64,000 nt of DNA, taken from an uncultured Lachnospiraceae bacterium. Its GTDB lineage: Bacteria; Bacillota; Clostridia; Lachnospirales; Lachnospiraceae. The notes below the pieces were generated by a model. That model did not search any database. It was not told where the DNA came from and was given only the letters and a program-made list of their open reading frames with translations. Below are positions 1 through 7,762 of this stretch, piece by piece. The DNA lies in assembly GCA_900316075.1 (NCBI GenBank), contig ONBT01000003.1, positions 1 through 64,000 of the forward strand. The letters are read 5' to 3'. A program made the position numbers and the translations under genes. How positions within the stretch are numbered: position 1 is the first letter of the stretch; the number at the start of each line of letters is the position of its first letter.

Positions 1-1
1 G

Positions 2-250
2 AGGATCAACGGAGAAAATGCCGGGACTTATGCAAGTGAGGTTATGTATCTTGCGGCCAGTCTGCTGACGGGACAACAGGAATATGTGCGTATTGAGGAG
101 CCTGATGAATACCGGGATATTCAGTTGAAGATGAAGGGCATCAAGAAAGTCAACGGGATACGGAATACAAATCCGACGGCTTATGCATACATGGTAAAAT
201 CATTCATGATGCTGCAAGGGGCAGGGCTTTACACAGACAGCATTATATAG
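2..250 (+). CDS. C-terminal part of an unknown protein (cut by window start)
   Basis: The reading frame is open from base 2 to a TAG stop at 248-250, so this is the last 82 residues of a gene that begins outside the window. An internal ATG lies at 44, but the frame continues upstream of it without a stop and shows no ribosome site there. The piece is hydrophilic, mixed helical, and contains a YMVKSFMMLQGAGLY stretch near the end. I do not recognise a family. It is followed by a non-coding stretch and then a toxin-antitoxin pair, which fits an accessory region, but its function is open. Confidence 0.5.
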   Translation, partial: RINGENAGTYASEVMYLAASLLTGQQEYVRIEEPDEYRDIQLKMKGIKKVNGIRNTNPTAYAYMVKSFMMLQGAGLYTDSII

Positions 251-404
251 GTGGTAGTATGGCGTTGATATGTTCCCGACAACAGGCATCTTATATATAT
301 GTTTCCGCATACGTCCTGATTTTTGGAATTATTTCCGTGCTCGACCGACATCCATGGCGGCGTCTCGGGGCATGTCGAGTGCGTTACTCGGCTGCTGCGT
401 GCTT

Positions 405-458
405 GCGGGGACAGGCACCTCCTCTCGCCTGCGGCTCGTGGCGGAGCCAGTCCCCTTG
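405..458. repeat. Imperfect inverted repeat in the gap before the toxin-antitoxin pair
   Basis: The 292-base gap between the partial gene and the antitoxin has no convincing gene. It holds a GGGGACAGGC arm near 408 and a matching GCCAGTCCCC arm near 448, which could form a hairpin with a GC-rich loop. GGGGAC/GTCCCC arms recur near 29418. The role is unknown. Confidence 0.35.
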
Positions 459-488
459 GCAGCGGTGATATTTAGTATCAATTCGTTC

Positions 489-517
489 TTGTCAATTGTT
501 TTCTTCGTTCGTATAAT
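489..517 (+). promoter_or_regulatory. SigA-type promoter of the toxin-antitoxin operon
   Basis: TTGTCA at 489-494 and a perfect TATAAT at 512-517 are separated by 17 bases. The predicted start is about 20 bases upstream of the antitoxin start at 543, leaving a short leader with an AGGAGG ribosome site at about 529-534. Confidence 0.7.
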
Positions 518-542
518 AATTTCAATAAGGAGGTGTTGCCCT

Positions 543-785
543 ATGAGTACAATTGAAGCAACTGTATCCATGATGGAAACTATGCCCCAGGAAGCTCAGG
601 AAGCTGTATTTACATATGCAAAGAATATATACTCTTCCATGAATACGGCTTCCCCATTCAAACCGGTATCTGAGGAACAGCTCCTGTCTGACCTTGCCAT
701 TTCACGAAAGGAGTTTGCCGAAGGTAAAGGGCTTGACGCAACTGAGGCCGTTATGGAAATAAGGAGAGCACATGGATTCATATAA
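543..785 (+). CDS. Type II antitoxin-like protein
   Basis: An 80-residue acidic protein starting at the ATG at 543, which follows an AGGAGG ribosome site at the right spacing; the open frame extends further upstream, but that part is non-coding in character. The C-terminal half (LLSDLAISRKEFAEGKGLDA, then an EIRRAHGF end) resembles short antitoxins that pair with RelE/ParE toxins: a toxin-binding acidic tail preceded by a small DNA-binding portion. Its last 14 bases overlap the start of the toxin gene, as expected for translational coupling in such modules. It probably neutralises the toxin and represses its own promoter at 489-517. The family assignment rests mainly on size, overlap and partner. 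Confidence 0.7.
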   Translation: MSTIEATVSMMETMPQEAQEAVFTYAKNIYSSMNTASPFKPVSEEQLLSDLAISRKEFAEGKGLDATEAVMEIRRAHGFI

Positions 786-1098
786 TGTCACCATGTCGCC
801 TTTTGCACAGAAGCAGCTGCGAAAAATCGTTGATTATCTCCGGTTTGACAAAGGAAGTGATCAGGCTGCTGATGCTGTCAGCCAGGATGCGGTCGACACA
901 ATTGAAACATTGAAATCCGCGGCGGGAAGTCTTCCAGTATGTCCCAATCCCAAGCTGGCTGCCCTCAGTTATCGGAAGATAAACTTTCTTCGTCATAGAT
1001 ACCTTATGTATTACCGGCTGGACGGCCATACAGTTTTCATTGATGGTATCTACCATCAGTCCCAGGACCATGCAAACCATTTTATAGAAACCCTATAG
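772..1098 (+). CDS. RelE/ParE-family toxin
   Basis: A 108-residue basic protein that overlaps the antitoxin by 14 bases; its ribosome site (AAGGAGAG near 760) lies inside the antitoxin gene. The N-terminal FAQKQLRKIVDYLR helix and the C-terminal hydrophobic strands (SYRKINFLRHRYLMYYRLDG, FIDGIYHQSQD) follow the pattern of the RelE/ParE toxin fold. RelE members cut mRNA on the ribosome while ParE members poison gyrase; the sequence does not let me choose. The region is visibly less GC-rich than the housekeeping genes downstream, consistent with transfer. Confidence 0.8.
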   Translation: MDSYNVTMSPFAQKQLRKIVDYLRFDKGSDQAADAVSQDAVDTIETLKSAAGSLPVCPNPKLAALSYRKINFLRHRYLMYYRLDGHTVFIDGIYHQSQDHANHFIETL

Positions 1099-1149
1099 CA
1101 CCCCCTCTATCCCGTTCAAAAAAATAAAAAAAAATTTTCAAAATCCCCC

Positions 1150-1177
1150 TAAATTTTTTCAGGGGGTGCCCCGATAT
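1150..1177 (+). promoter_or_regulatory. SigD (sigma-28) promoter of flagellin
   Basis: TAAA at 1150-1153, 16 bases, then CCCGATAT at 1170-1177 matches the sigma-28 consensus TAAA-N15/16-GCCGATAT with one mismatch. It lies about 165 bases upstream of the flagellin start, giving a long leader with a TCCCTCCGGAGGGA palindrome near 1207 and a CCGGGCCCGG palindrome near 1276. Confidence 0.75.
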
Positions 1178-1324
1178 ATGAGGTGTAAGGAGCAGAGGAC
1201 TTCAATCCCTCCGGAGGGAGCGAAATCCGAAGCACCCTGGAAAGGTTTCCGGGGGTTTCTCCAAAGTTCCCGATGCCGGGCCCGGCAGACGGAGCGGCGG
1301 AGGCACATCAATTCTATTTTTATT

Positions 1325-1334
1325 ACACGGAGGT
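1325..1334 (+). promoter_or_regulatory. CsrA-type binding site over the flagellin ribosome site
   Basis: ACACGGAGGT fits the CsrA consensus ACANGGANGT at every fixed position and contains the Shine-Dalgarno sequence of the flagellin gene (ATG at 1342). In Bacillus, CsrA bound to the hag leader blocks flagellin translation until FliW titrates it; the same logic is inferred here. Confidence 0.6.
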
Positions 1335-1341
1335 AATAATT

Positions 1342-2775
1342 ATGGCAATGGTAGTACAGCACAACATGCAGGCGATGAACTCGAGCCGTATGCTCGGCAT
1401 CACCACGAATGCACAGGCAAAGTCAACTGAGAAACTTTCTTCCGGCTACAAGATCAACCGCGCCGCTGATGACGCTGCAGGTCTTTCAATTTCCGAGAAG
1501 ATGCGCAAGCAGATGCGTGGTCTGGACCGTGCATCAACAAACGCACAGGATGGTGTATCCGCAGTTCAGACAGCTGAAGGTGCCCTGACCGAAGTTCACG
1601 ATATGCTTCAGCGTATGAACGAACTTGCAGTTCAGGCTTCCAACGGTACAAACAGCCAGTCCGACCGTGAGTCCATCCAGAACGAAGTTGATCAGCTCAC
1701 CACTGAGATTGACCGTGTATCCGAGACCACGAAGTTCAACGAGATGTACCTCCTGAAGGGCAACTCGGATCCTTCTCAGACCAAGACCGTCACAATGACC
1801 GGTCATGATGCTGGTCTTGACAAGCTTCGTGATGCGACGAACTACAACAACGAAATCGCTGACCAGAACAATTCCAGCCTTACTACATTCAGCTTCACCG
1901 TTGATATGGATAAGCTCGGAATTGGGAAGTCCGTAAACATCGGCGGCAAGGACTATACGATTATTGAGTCCGTAGCAGATGATGCTACAGAAGATGCATC
2001 TAAGTCCCAGTATCATAAATCTAATATCGATGCAAGTGGTTATCTTAGCAACGATGATACGAAGATTACCCAGGGACGTGCCCTTCAGCTGATTGGCCAG
2101 GCGCTTGGTCAGGCCAACTACATTGGCGACGACGGTACAGATACAGCTACAATCAGTGATGCCGGTGCAACAACGGCAGCTAATGTAAAGTTCAAGTCGA
2201 ATGCAGCTACAACTGATAAGTGGAAAGACGGAGCTGCTCTGTCTACTAGTATCGGTACCACTAAGCTTCAGGATGCTGCTGAAGCTGATACCAATAATGT
2301 CACTTTCTTCGTTGAGAAGGCATCCAATACGGTACAGCAGGCTCTGAACTTCAACCTTCATGTAGGCGCTGATGCCGACATGAACAACAAGATCGGTGTA
2401 GGTATCGAGGAGATGAACTCCAAGTACCTCGGTGTCAAGGGTCTCGACGTAGTCGGCAAAGACTCTGACGGCAACAACACAAACGACGGCGGTATTGCAG
2501 CTACTTACGCAATCGATGCTATCGCTGACGCAGTAGCGAAGGTTTCCGCACAGCGGTCTTCCCTCGGTGCTGTTCAGAACCGTCTGGAGCACACGATCAA
2601 CAACGTTGACAACGTAGTTGAGAACACCACAGCCGCTGAATCCAGAATCCGTGATACGGATATGGCTGACGAGATGGTTACCTACAGCAAGAACAATATT
2701 CTTGCTCAGGCTGGTCAGTCCATGCTGGCTCAGGCAAATCAGTCCACCCAGGGCGTTCTTTCCCTCCTCGGCTGA
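1342..2775 (+). CDS. hag: Flagellin, filament subunit
   Basis: A 477-residue flagellin. The conserved N-terminal D0/D1 helices (about residues 1-140; VVQHNMQAMNSSRMLG, then SSGYKINRAADDAAGLSISE) and C-terminal D1/D0 helices (about 385-477; ending SMLAQANQSTQGVLSLLG) are both present, flanking a variable, Thr/Asp/Ala-rich centre that would form the surface domain. It is exported by the flagellar type III apparatus and polymerises into the filament. The start at 1342 has a GGAGG site at the right spacing; a longer frame from 1273 lacks one. It stands alone between a SigD promoter and a strong terminator, so it is a single-gene unit. Codon use is richer in A/T-ending codons than in neighbours, as is common for highly expressed flagellins. 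Confidence 0.97.
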   Translation: MAMVVQHNMQAMNSSRMLGITTNAQAKSTEKLSSGYKINRAADDAAGLSISEKMRKQMRGLDRASTNAQDGVSAVQTAEGALTEVHDMLQRMNELAVQASNGTNSQSDRESIQNEVDQLTTEIDRVSETTKFNEMYLLKGNSDPSQTKTVTMTGHDAGLDKLRDATNYNNEIADQNNSSLTTFSFTVDMDKLGIGKSVNIGGKDYTIIESVADDATEDASKSQYHKSNIDASGYLSNDDTKITQGRALQLIGQALGQANYIGDDGTDTATISDAGATTAANVKFKSNAATTDKWKDGAALSTSIGTTKLQDAAEADTNNVTFFVEKASNTVQQALNFNLHVGADADMNNKIGVGIEEMNSKYLGVKGLDVVGKDSDGNNTNDGGIAATYAIDAIADAVAKVSAQRSSLGAVQNRLEHTINNVDNVVENTTAAESRIRDTDMADEMVTYSKNNILAQAGQSMLAQANQSTQGVLSLLG

Positions 2776-2821
2776 TAAGCTTCGGAAGTCGTCAAAACTT
2801 CAAAAAAGCATGTTGTACATC

Positions 2822-2855
2822 AGAGGCGGGGCCGCAAGGCCCCGCCTCTTTTTTT
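2822..2855 (+). terminator. Strong intrinsic terminator after flagellin
   Basis: A 12-bp GC-rich perfect stem (AGAGGCGGGGCC with its complement) around a GCAA loop is followed by seven T residues. Confidence 0.93.
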
Positions 2856-2948
2856 GAAGAAATGACATATTTCCGGAGAAAAAATCTTGAAGAAATGACA
2901 TATTTCCGGGAATAAAAAGTTGAAGAAATGCAGAGAGGCAGGTATAAT
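2854..2948 (+). repeat. Three 33-bp tandem repeats leading into a promoter
   Basis: Units begin TTGAAGAAATG at 2854, 2887 and 2920. The first two continue with ACATATTTCCGG and contain the inverted pair GAAAT-N5-ATTTC; the third keeps only the TTGAAGAAATG part, which there serves as a -35 box. The inverted pair looks like a duplicated operator for the ATPase gene downstream. Confidence 0.7.
2920..2948 (+). promoter_or_regulatory. SigA-type promoter of the AAA ATPase gene
   Basis: TTGAAG at 2920-2925, 17 bases, TATAAT at 2943-2948. The TTG at 2920 is in frame with the ATPase but is the -35 box, so the protein must start downstream, at the ATG at 2971. Confidence 0.7.
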
Positions 2949-2970
2949 AGGCTTTGCGGAGGCACAGTCT

Positions 2971-4311
2971 ATGTACTTTGAACGAAAAGCCTATCAGGAA
3001 CTTCTTAATTGGAAAACTCGTTATGCCGACCGGTATGCGGCCATGCTTGAAGGGGCCAGACGGGTCGGAAAATCGACAATCGCCGAACAGTTTGCAAAAA
3101 ACGAATATGATGCCTACCTGCTGCTGGATTTTGCAAAAGTGGGAGAGAATGTCCGGAAATGCTTCGATGACCTGAATGACATGGACCTTTTCTTCCTGCG
3201 CCTGCAGACGGAAACGAATACCAACCTCATCCGTGGCAGGTCGGTCATTATTTTTGATGAAGTGCAGCGCTTTCCGAGGGCCCGGGAAGCCATCAAATAT
3301 CTGGTGCAGGACGGCCGGTATCACTATATTGAGACAGGCTCCCTGATTTCCATCAAAAAGAATGTGAAGGATATTCTGATTCCTTCCGAGGAGATGAAGA
3401 TCGAAGTCTATCCGATGGATTTTTTTGAATTTCATCGGGCAGTCGGGGACGGGGCAGACGAACGGATCCGCCAGTGGTACGACCTGAAACGGCCGGTCGG
3501 GGCAGAGACGAATCGGAAGCTGATGCGGGATTTCCGTATCTACATGGCGGTCGGGGGCATGCCGCAGGCGGTGGAAGCCTATATTGACGGGGAAAATTTC
3601 ATTGGAATTGACCGGGTCAAACGGGAAATCATCCGTCTGTACGAGGAGGACTTCAAGAAAATCAATCCGACCGGGCGGATCTCCATGCTTTACCGGTCCA
3701 TTCCGGCCCAGCTGGCCCGGGACAGCAGAAGGTACATTCCGTCCAGGGCCCTGAACGGAAGAAAAACCGATGCGGACGAGAACCTGCTATATGACCTTCT
3801 GGACTCGAAAACGGTGCTGATTTCCTACAATACGATGGAGCCGGCACTCAGCCTGTCCGGGACCAAGGATCTTTCCAGCTACAAGCTGTATACGGCGGAC
3901 ACGGGCCTGTTCCTGTCCCTTCTGTTTCCGGATCGCCCGGAGGCGGAAAACGAACTCTATGCGAAGATGCTTTCTGACCGGTTGCCGGCGAATCTGGGTT
4001 ATCTCTATGAAAATATGGCTGCCCAGCTGATCCGATCCTCCGGCAGGGACCTCTATTATCACACGTGGCAGAAAACGGGGAGCACACATTATTATGAAGT
4101 GGACTTTCTGCTGCCTTCAGGGGACAAACTGATCCCGCTGGAAATTAAATCCTCCGCGGCCGGGAAGCATGAATCAATTCTGAAATTCGAGGAGACATAT
4201 CACGCCGTTTGCGGGTCCATGTACCTCTTTTCCCAGAAGGACGTCAATCGGGAGAAGAATCTTTACTTCAAGCCAATGTATATGCTGCCGGCTTTTCTGG
4301 AAGACATCTAG
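2971..4311 (+). CDS. AAA-type ATPase with DUF4143 C-terminal domain
   Basis: A 446-residue protein. Residues 28-36 (GARRVGKST) form the Walker A loop and 92-97 (VIIFDE) the Walker B strand. The middle and C-terminal part, with KINPTGRISMLYRSIPAQLA and a nuclease-like YEVDFLLPSGDKLIPLEIKS segment near residue 385-405, matches the AAA_14 plus DUF4143 arrangement. The C-terminal E..D..ExK pattern resembles a PD-(D/E)XK nuclease fold, but the biological role of this widespread gut-bacterial family is unknown. The start at 2971 has GGAGG upstream and lies just after the TATAAT box. The gene converges on asparaginase with only 21 bases between stops and no visible terminator. Confidence 0.85.
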   Translation: MYFERKAYQELLNWKTRYADRYAAMLEGARRVGKSTIAEQFAKNEYDAYLLLDFAKVGENVRKCFDDLNDMDLFFLRLQTETNTNLIRGRSVIIFDEVQRFPRAREAIKYLVQDGRYHYIETGSLISIKKNVKDILIPSEEMKIEVYPMDFFEFHRAVGDGADERIRQWYDLKRPVGAETNRKLMRDFRIYMAVGGMPQAVEAYIDGENFIGIDRVKREIIRLYEEDFKKINPTGRISMLYRSIPAQLARDSRRYIPSRALNGRKTDADENLLYDLLDSKTVLISYNTMEPALSLSGTKDLSSYKLYTADTGLFLSLLFPDRPEAENELYAKMLSDRLPANLGYLYENMAAQLIRSSGRDLYYHTWQKTGSTHYYEVDFLLPSGDKLIPLEIKSSAAGKHESILKFEETYHAVCGSMYLFSQKDVNREKNLYFKPMYMLPAFLEDI

Positions 4312-4332
4312 AGGCTTAATAGTACACACACT

Positions 4333-5328
4333 TCAGCAGGTGACCTCCCCGCAGAGAGACAGGGAGAAGCAGTCACGAATCTCGGCCGGGTCCGAGGTCT
4401 TTCCGAGGACCCACATTAGTTTTGTGATGGCTGCTTCGGCGGTCATATCCCGGGCCTGCAGGGCGCCGGATTCTATGGCCTTGAGCCCGGTCTCGTAGAC
4501 CGTGAGGTTGCTGCCCTCATAGCGGCACTGGGTTCCGACCAGGACGGTCATGCCCGAGGCAATCAGGTCCCCGATGGCCGCGATGAAGTCGTGTTTCACG
4601 AAGGGCATGCCGCCCATCCCGTAGGCTTCGATGTAGAGGCCCTTGTACCCCTTGTCCCGAAGATAGTACAGGACTTCCCGGTGGATCCCGGGAAACATAC
4701 GAAGGGAGTAGACCCGGTCCGAGTACTGATTATCCAGGGAGAAGATGCCTTTTCGCTCCGGAATCGCGGTCCGGTCCACCTGCATGCCGAGGGAACTGAT
4801 GGTGGCGCACAGAGGGTAGTTGATGCTGTCGAAGGCGTCGAAGGAGAGGGAGCGGACCTTGGAAGCCCGGCAGCCCAGCATGACCTTCCGGTTGAAGGCC
4901 ACGAAGACGCCGGGGCAGCCCGTCGCCGCCATGTGGATGGCGCAGCGGCAGTTTTCGAGGGCGTCGGCTATGGGGTCGGCAATCGAAAGCTGGCTTCCGG
5001 TCAGGACCACCGGAATCTCTATGTTCTGCAGCATGAAAGAGAGCATGGAAGCCGTGTAGGCCATGGTATCCGTCCCGTGGATTACGACGATGCCGGTGTA
5101 CTTCCCGCGGATCTCGGCAATCCGCGCCGCCAGGGCCGCCCAGTCTTCGGGGAAGATATTGGCCGAGTCCACGGCCATGAAGTCCTCCATTTCAAGGTCG
5201 ATGTCCCCGGACACCATCCGCAGGTCCTTCTGCATATCCATTGTCGTCAGCCCGGGCGCGAAGCCGTTGTCCTTCATGACGGAGGAGAGCGTCCCGCCGG
5301 TATTCAAGATCAGTATTTTCTTCTTCAT
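4333..5328 (-). CDS. ansA: L-asparaginase, type I (cytoplasmic)
   Basis: A 331-residue enzyme that hydrolyses asparagine to aspartate and ammonia. The first catalytic motif NTGGTLSS lies at residues 9-16 with the nucleophilic Thr13, and the second, HGTDTM, at 84-89; the later conserved Lys region is also present. There is no signal peptide, which together with the length fits the cytoplasmic AnsA type. I place the start at the ATG at 5326-5328 (MKKKILIL); the frame runs ten codons further, but only through the end of the 98-bp repeat at 5338-5435. No clear ribosome site precedes the start. It is divergent from the MATE gene. Confidence 0.93.
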   Translation of the reverse strand: MKKKILILNTGGTLSSVMKDNGFAPGLTTMDMQKDLRMVSGDIDLEMEDFMAVDSANIFPEDWAALAARIAEIRGKYTGIVVIHGTDTMAYTASMLSFMLQNIEIPVVLTGSQLSIADPIADALENCRCAIHMAATGCPGVFVAFNRKVMLGCRASKVRSLSFDAFDSINYPLCATISSLGMQVDRTAIPERKGIFSLDNQYSDRVYSLRMFPGIHREVLYYLRDKGYKGLYIEAYGMGGMPFVKHDFIAAIGDLIASGMTVLVGTQCRYEGSNLTVYETGLKAIESGALQARDMTAEAAITKLMWVLGKTSDPAEIRDCFSLSLCGEVTC

Positions 5329-5337
5329 TTCTATAGC

Positions 5338-5435
5338 TTGCCTGTCAAATCGATACAATCAAATACAATTTCAAGCCTCGTCACGCCCTGTTTTCGCACC
5401 TTCCGGGAAACTGGGAAATGGGCGTTGACAGGCAA
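5338..5435 (-). repeat. 98-bp inverted-repeat element, copy 1
   Basis: Ends are TTGCCTGTCAA (5338-5348) and TTGACAGGCAA (5425-5435). In the orientation used for all copies (left end, a GTTTCC motif, then ATTGTATTTGATTGTATCGA next to the right end) it lies on the minus strand, its right end 9 bases from the ansA start. It fills most of the ansA/MATE divergent gap. Confidence 0.85.
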
Positions 5436-5529
5436 TCATGACGAAGGCTTGAAAAAAGCCTGCCTTTACTGCATACTGTACTCTTGGTGCGAGAAAAAGT
5501 CACGGTTTTCTTCGAATGAGCATTATCAA

Positions 5530-6900
5530 ATGAAAAACGAAAAATCAAATCAGAAAAACGACCTGACCACGGGAATTGTCTGGAAGGAACTGCTTTTTTA
5601 CTTCCTTCCCATTGTGACGGGGACGGTCATCCAGCAGCTCTATAACGCCGTCGACGGATTCGTCGTCGGCCGCTACGTCGGGACCGGTGCCCTGGCGGCC
5701 GTCGGCGGCAGCTCCGCCATGATCATCATGCTGCTCGTGAATTTCTTCGTTTCCATGACAAACGGGGCCGCCGTCATCATCGGCCAGCTCTACGGGGCCG
5801 GACAGGAGAAGGAGGTTCGGGAGACGATTGGTAATGCCATCGCTGTCATGACTGCCATCGGCTGTCTCCTGACCGTTTTCGGCCTTCTCGCTTCGCCCGC
5901 CCTGCTGGCCCTTCTTCGGACTCCGGAGGAAACCATAGCGGATTCATTATTATATCTCCGAATCTACTTCCTCGGCGTCCCGGTCATCATGGCCCTCAAT
6001 ATGGAATCTTCCGCCCTCCGGGCCGTCGGCGATTCCATGCATCCCTTCATATATATGATTGCCGCCTGCCTCCTGAATATCGGCCTGGACCTCCTCTTCG
6101 TCATCGTCTTTCACTGGGGCGTTGCCGGAGTGGCCATCGCGACCGTTCTGGCCCAGGTGCTGAACTTCACCTTGCTGACGATACAGATGGTGACCACGAA
6201 GGAAATCTTCCGGGTCGGCCTCCGGGACCTGAAACTGAAGGGGGCCTACACTGGAAAGATGATGAAAATCGGCGTTCCCGTCGGCCTCCAGTCCTCCATG
6301 TACAATGTTTCCAACACCATCATCCAGGTAGCCGTCAACTCTCTCGGAACTGTCGTCGTCGCCTCCTGGGCCATGAGCGGAAAGGTGGATGGCTTTTTCT
6401 GGGCCTTTTCGAACTCCATGGGCGTTGCCATCACGAATTTCATCGCTCAGAACTACGGGGCCGGAAAGACGGACCGGGTCCGGACCTGCACCCGCCAGGG
6501 CTTTTTCATGAATCTGGGCGGAACCATCCTGATCGGCGGCCTCCTGCTCCTTTTGGGAATTCCCCTCCTGAGCCTACTGACTACGGATGAAGCGGTCGTT
6601 TCAACGACCTATCAGATCATGTGCTATTTCGTCCCCTTCTACGCCGTCTGGGCCGCGGTGGAAGTCCTGTCCGCCGTCCTCCGGGGAATCGGGGATGCCG
6701 TAAAGCCGGTCGTCATCATCGGCGTCGGGGTCTGCCTCTTCCGGGTCATCTGGCTGATTACGGCATTCCTCCGTTTCCGGACCCTTTTCGTCCTCTGCCT
6801 TTCTTACCCCCTGTCCTGGAGCATCACGGCAGTGGCCCTCTTTATCTATTACCGGCACAATCCCTATATTCGTAATAGGAGCTTGACAGGCAAACGATAA
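5530..6900 (+). CDS. MATE-family multidrug/cation antiporter
   Basis: A 456-residue membrane protein with about twelve hydrophobic segments in two similar halves. The N-terminal part has the family signature IVTGTVIQQLYNAVDGFVVG, and QNYGAGKTDRV occurs in the middle cytoplasmic loop. Such proteins expel organic cations or drugs in exchange for sodium or protons. The start is the ATG at 5530 after a gap with no strong ribosome site; the frame is open much further upstream, but there it is antisense to ansA. The last five codons (LTGKR) are encoded by the first bases of repeat copy 2 at 6883, so the element supplies the native stop region. A second MATE gene lies at 10447. Confidence 0.92.
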   Translation: MKNEKSNQKNDLTTGIVWKELLFYFLPIVTGTVIQQLYNAVDGFVVGRYVGTGALAAVGGSSAMIIMLLVNFFVSMTNGAAVIIGQLYGAGQEKEVRETIGNAIAVMTAIGCLLTVFGLLASPALLALLRTPEETIADSLLYLRIYFLGVPVIMALNMESSALRAVGDSMHPFIYMIAACLLNIGLDLLFVIVFHWGVAGVAIATVLAQVLNFTLLTIQMVTTKEIFRVGLRDLKLKGAYTGKMMKIGVPVGLQSSMYNVSNTIIQVAVNSLGTVVVASWAMSGKVDGFFWAFSNSMGVAITNFIAQNYGAGKTDRVRTCTRQGFFMNLGGTILIGGLLLLLGIPLLSLLTTDEAVVSTTYQIMCYFVPFYAVWAAVEVLSAVLRGIGDAVKPVVIIGVGVCLFRVIWLITAFLRFRTLFVLCLSYPLSWSITAVALFIYYRHNPYIRNRSLTGKR

Positions 6901-7058
6901 AACTGCACATTGCGCAAACCCGCACCGACAGCAGATGAAATTGTACAGGATTGTATCGATTTGCCTGTCAAGCCCCATTTTTCAGTTTCCTGAGATGGGC
7001 TCAAACAGGAAGTTTCGGCGGGTAAAACTGTATTTGATTGTATCGATTTGACAGGCAA
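6883..7058 (+). repeat. Inverted-repeat element, tandem copies 2a and 2b
   Basis: Three alternating ends, TTGACAGGCAA (6883), TTGCCTGTCAA (6961) and TTGACAGGCAA (7048-7058), delimit an 89-bp and a 98-bp unit that share the middle end. Unit 2a carries the ATTGTACAGGATTGTATCGA variant and lacks the GTTTCCTG motif; unit 2b carries CAGTTTCCTGAG and ATTTGATTGTATCGATTTG. The right end is 16 bases before the tag start. Confidence 0.85.
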
Positions 7059-7074
7059 ACATAGGTGAATGACT

Positions 7075-7623
7075 ATGAAGAGATGCAGTTGGGTGGGCGC
7101 CTCCGAAAAGATGATTGCCTACCACGACACCCGCTGGTGCAAGGAAGAGCACCGGGACAATGAGCTTTTTGCCATGCTCTGCCTCGAGGGGGCCCAGGCC
7201 GGCCTTTCCTGGCAGACCATCATCGACCGGGAGGAAAACTACCGGGCGGCCTTCGACGGCTTCGACCCGGAAGTCGTGGCTTCGTACGACGAGGAAAAGA
7301 TTTCATTACTAATGCAAAACCCCGGCATTATAAGAAACCGCCTGAAAATCCGCTCGGCCGTCACAAATGCAAAGGCTTTCCTCAAGGTGCAGGAGGAGTT
7401 CGGCTCCTTCGACGCCTATATCTGGGCCTTCACGGACGGGAAAGTCATCGACCACCATCTGAAGTCGATGGACGAAATGCCCGCCACGTCGCCCCTCTCC
7501 GAGGAGGTCTCCAGGGATCTGAAAAAGCGGGGGTTCAAGTTCGTCGGTCCGACCATCATCTACTCCTACCTGCAGGGCATCGGGGTCATCAATGACCATG
7601 CGGTGGACTGCGAGTTCAGGTAA
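7075..7623 (+). CDS. tag: DNA-3-methyladenine glycosylase I
   Basis: A 182-residue base-excision repair enzyme that removes 3-methyladenine from alkylated DNA. Residue numbering coincides with the E. coli protein: zinc ligands Cys4, His17, His175 and Cys179, the base-pocket Glu38 and Trp46 are all present. The ATG at 7075 is chosen over the ATG at 7069 because AGGTGA at 7063-7068 is six bases from 7075 but adjacent to 7069. The gene is bracketed by repeat elements on both sides (ending 7058 and beginning 7634). Confidence 0.96.
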   Translation: MKRCSWVGASEKMIAYHDTRWCKEEHRDNELFAMLCLEGAQAGLSWQTIIDREENYRAAFDGFDPEVVASYDEEKISLLMQNPGIIRNRLKIRSAVTNAKAFLKVQEEFGSFDAYIWAFTDGKVIDHHLKSMDEMPATSPLSEEVSRDLKKRGFKFVGPTIIYSYLQGIGVINDHAVDCEFR

Positions 7624-7633
7624 CATTTTTCGT

Positions 7634-7731
7634 TTACCTGTCAAATTGATACAATCCTGTACAATTTCAAGCATTAAAACGCCCTGTTTCCGCGGCTCTC
7701 AGGAAACCGGAAAACAGGGCGTGACAGGCAA
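7634..7731 (-). repeat. 98-bp inverted-repeat element, copy 3
   Basis: Ends TTACCTGTCAA (7634-7644) and GTGACAGGCAA (7721-7731); on the minus strand it carries GGTTTCCTGAGA and the ATTGTACAGGATTGTATC variant. The internal GCCCTGTTT / AAACAGGGC arms make it a strong hairpin. Here the right end points at the 3' end of tag rather than at a gene start, so it may act as a terminator or mRNA end. Confidence 0.8.
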
Positions 7732-7762
7732 GCAATACTAATACTAGAAAAGGAGATGCCCT

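Noticed and set aside
4591-5529. N-terminal extension of the MATE protein
   Set aside because: The open frame is antisense to ansA and runs through repeat copy 1; the protein family begins near the ATG at 5530.
7634-7731. Ordinary intrinsic terminator for tag
   Set aside because: It forms a hairpin, but its ends and internal motifs identify it as a member of the 98-bp element family, and there is no clear T tract.
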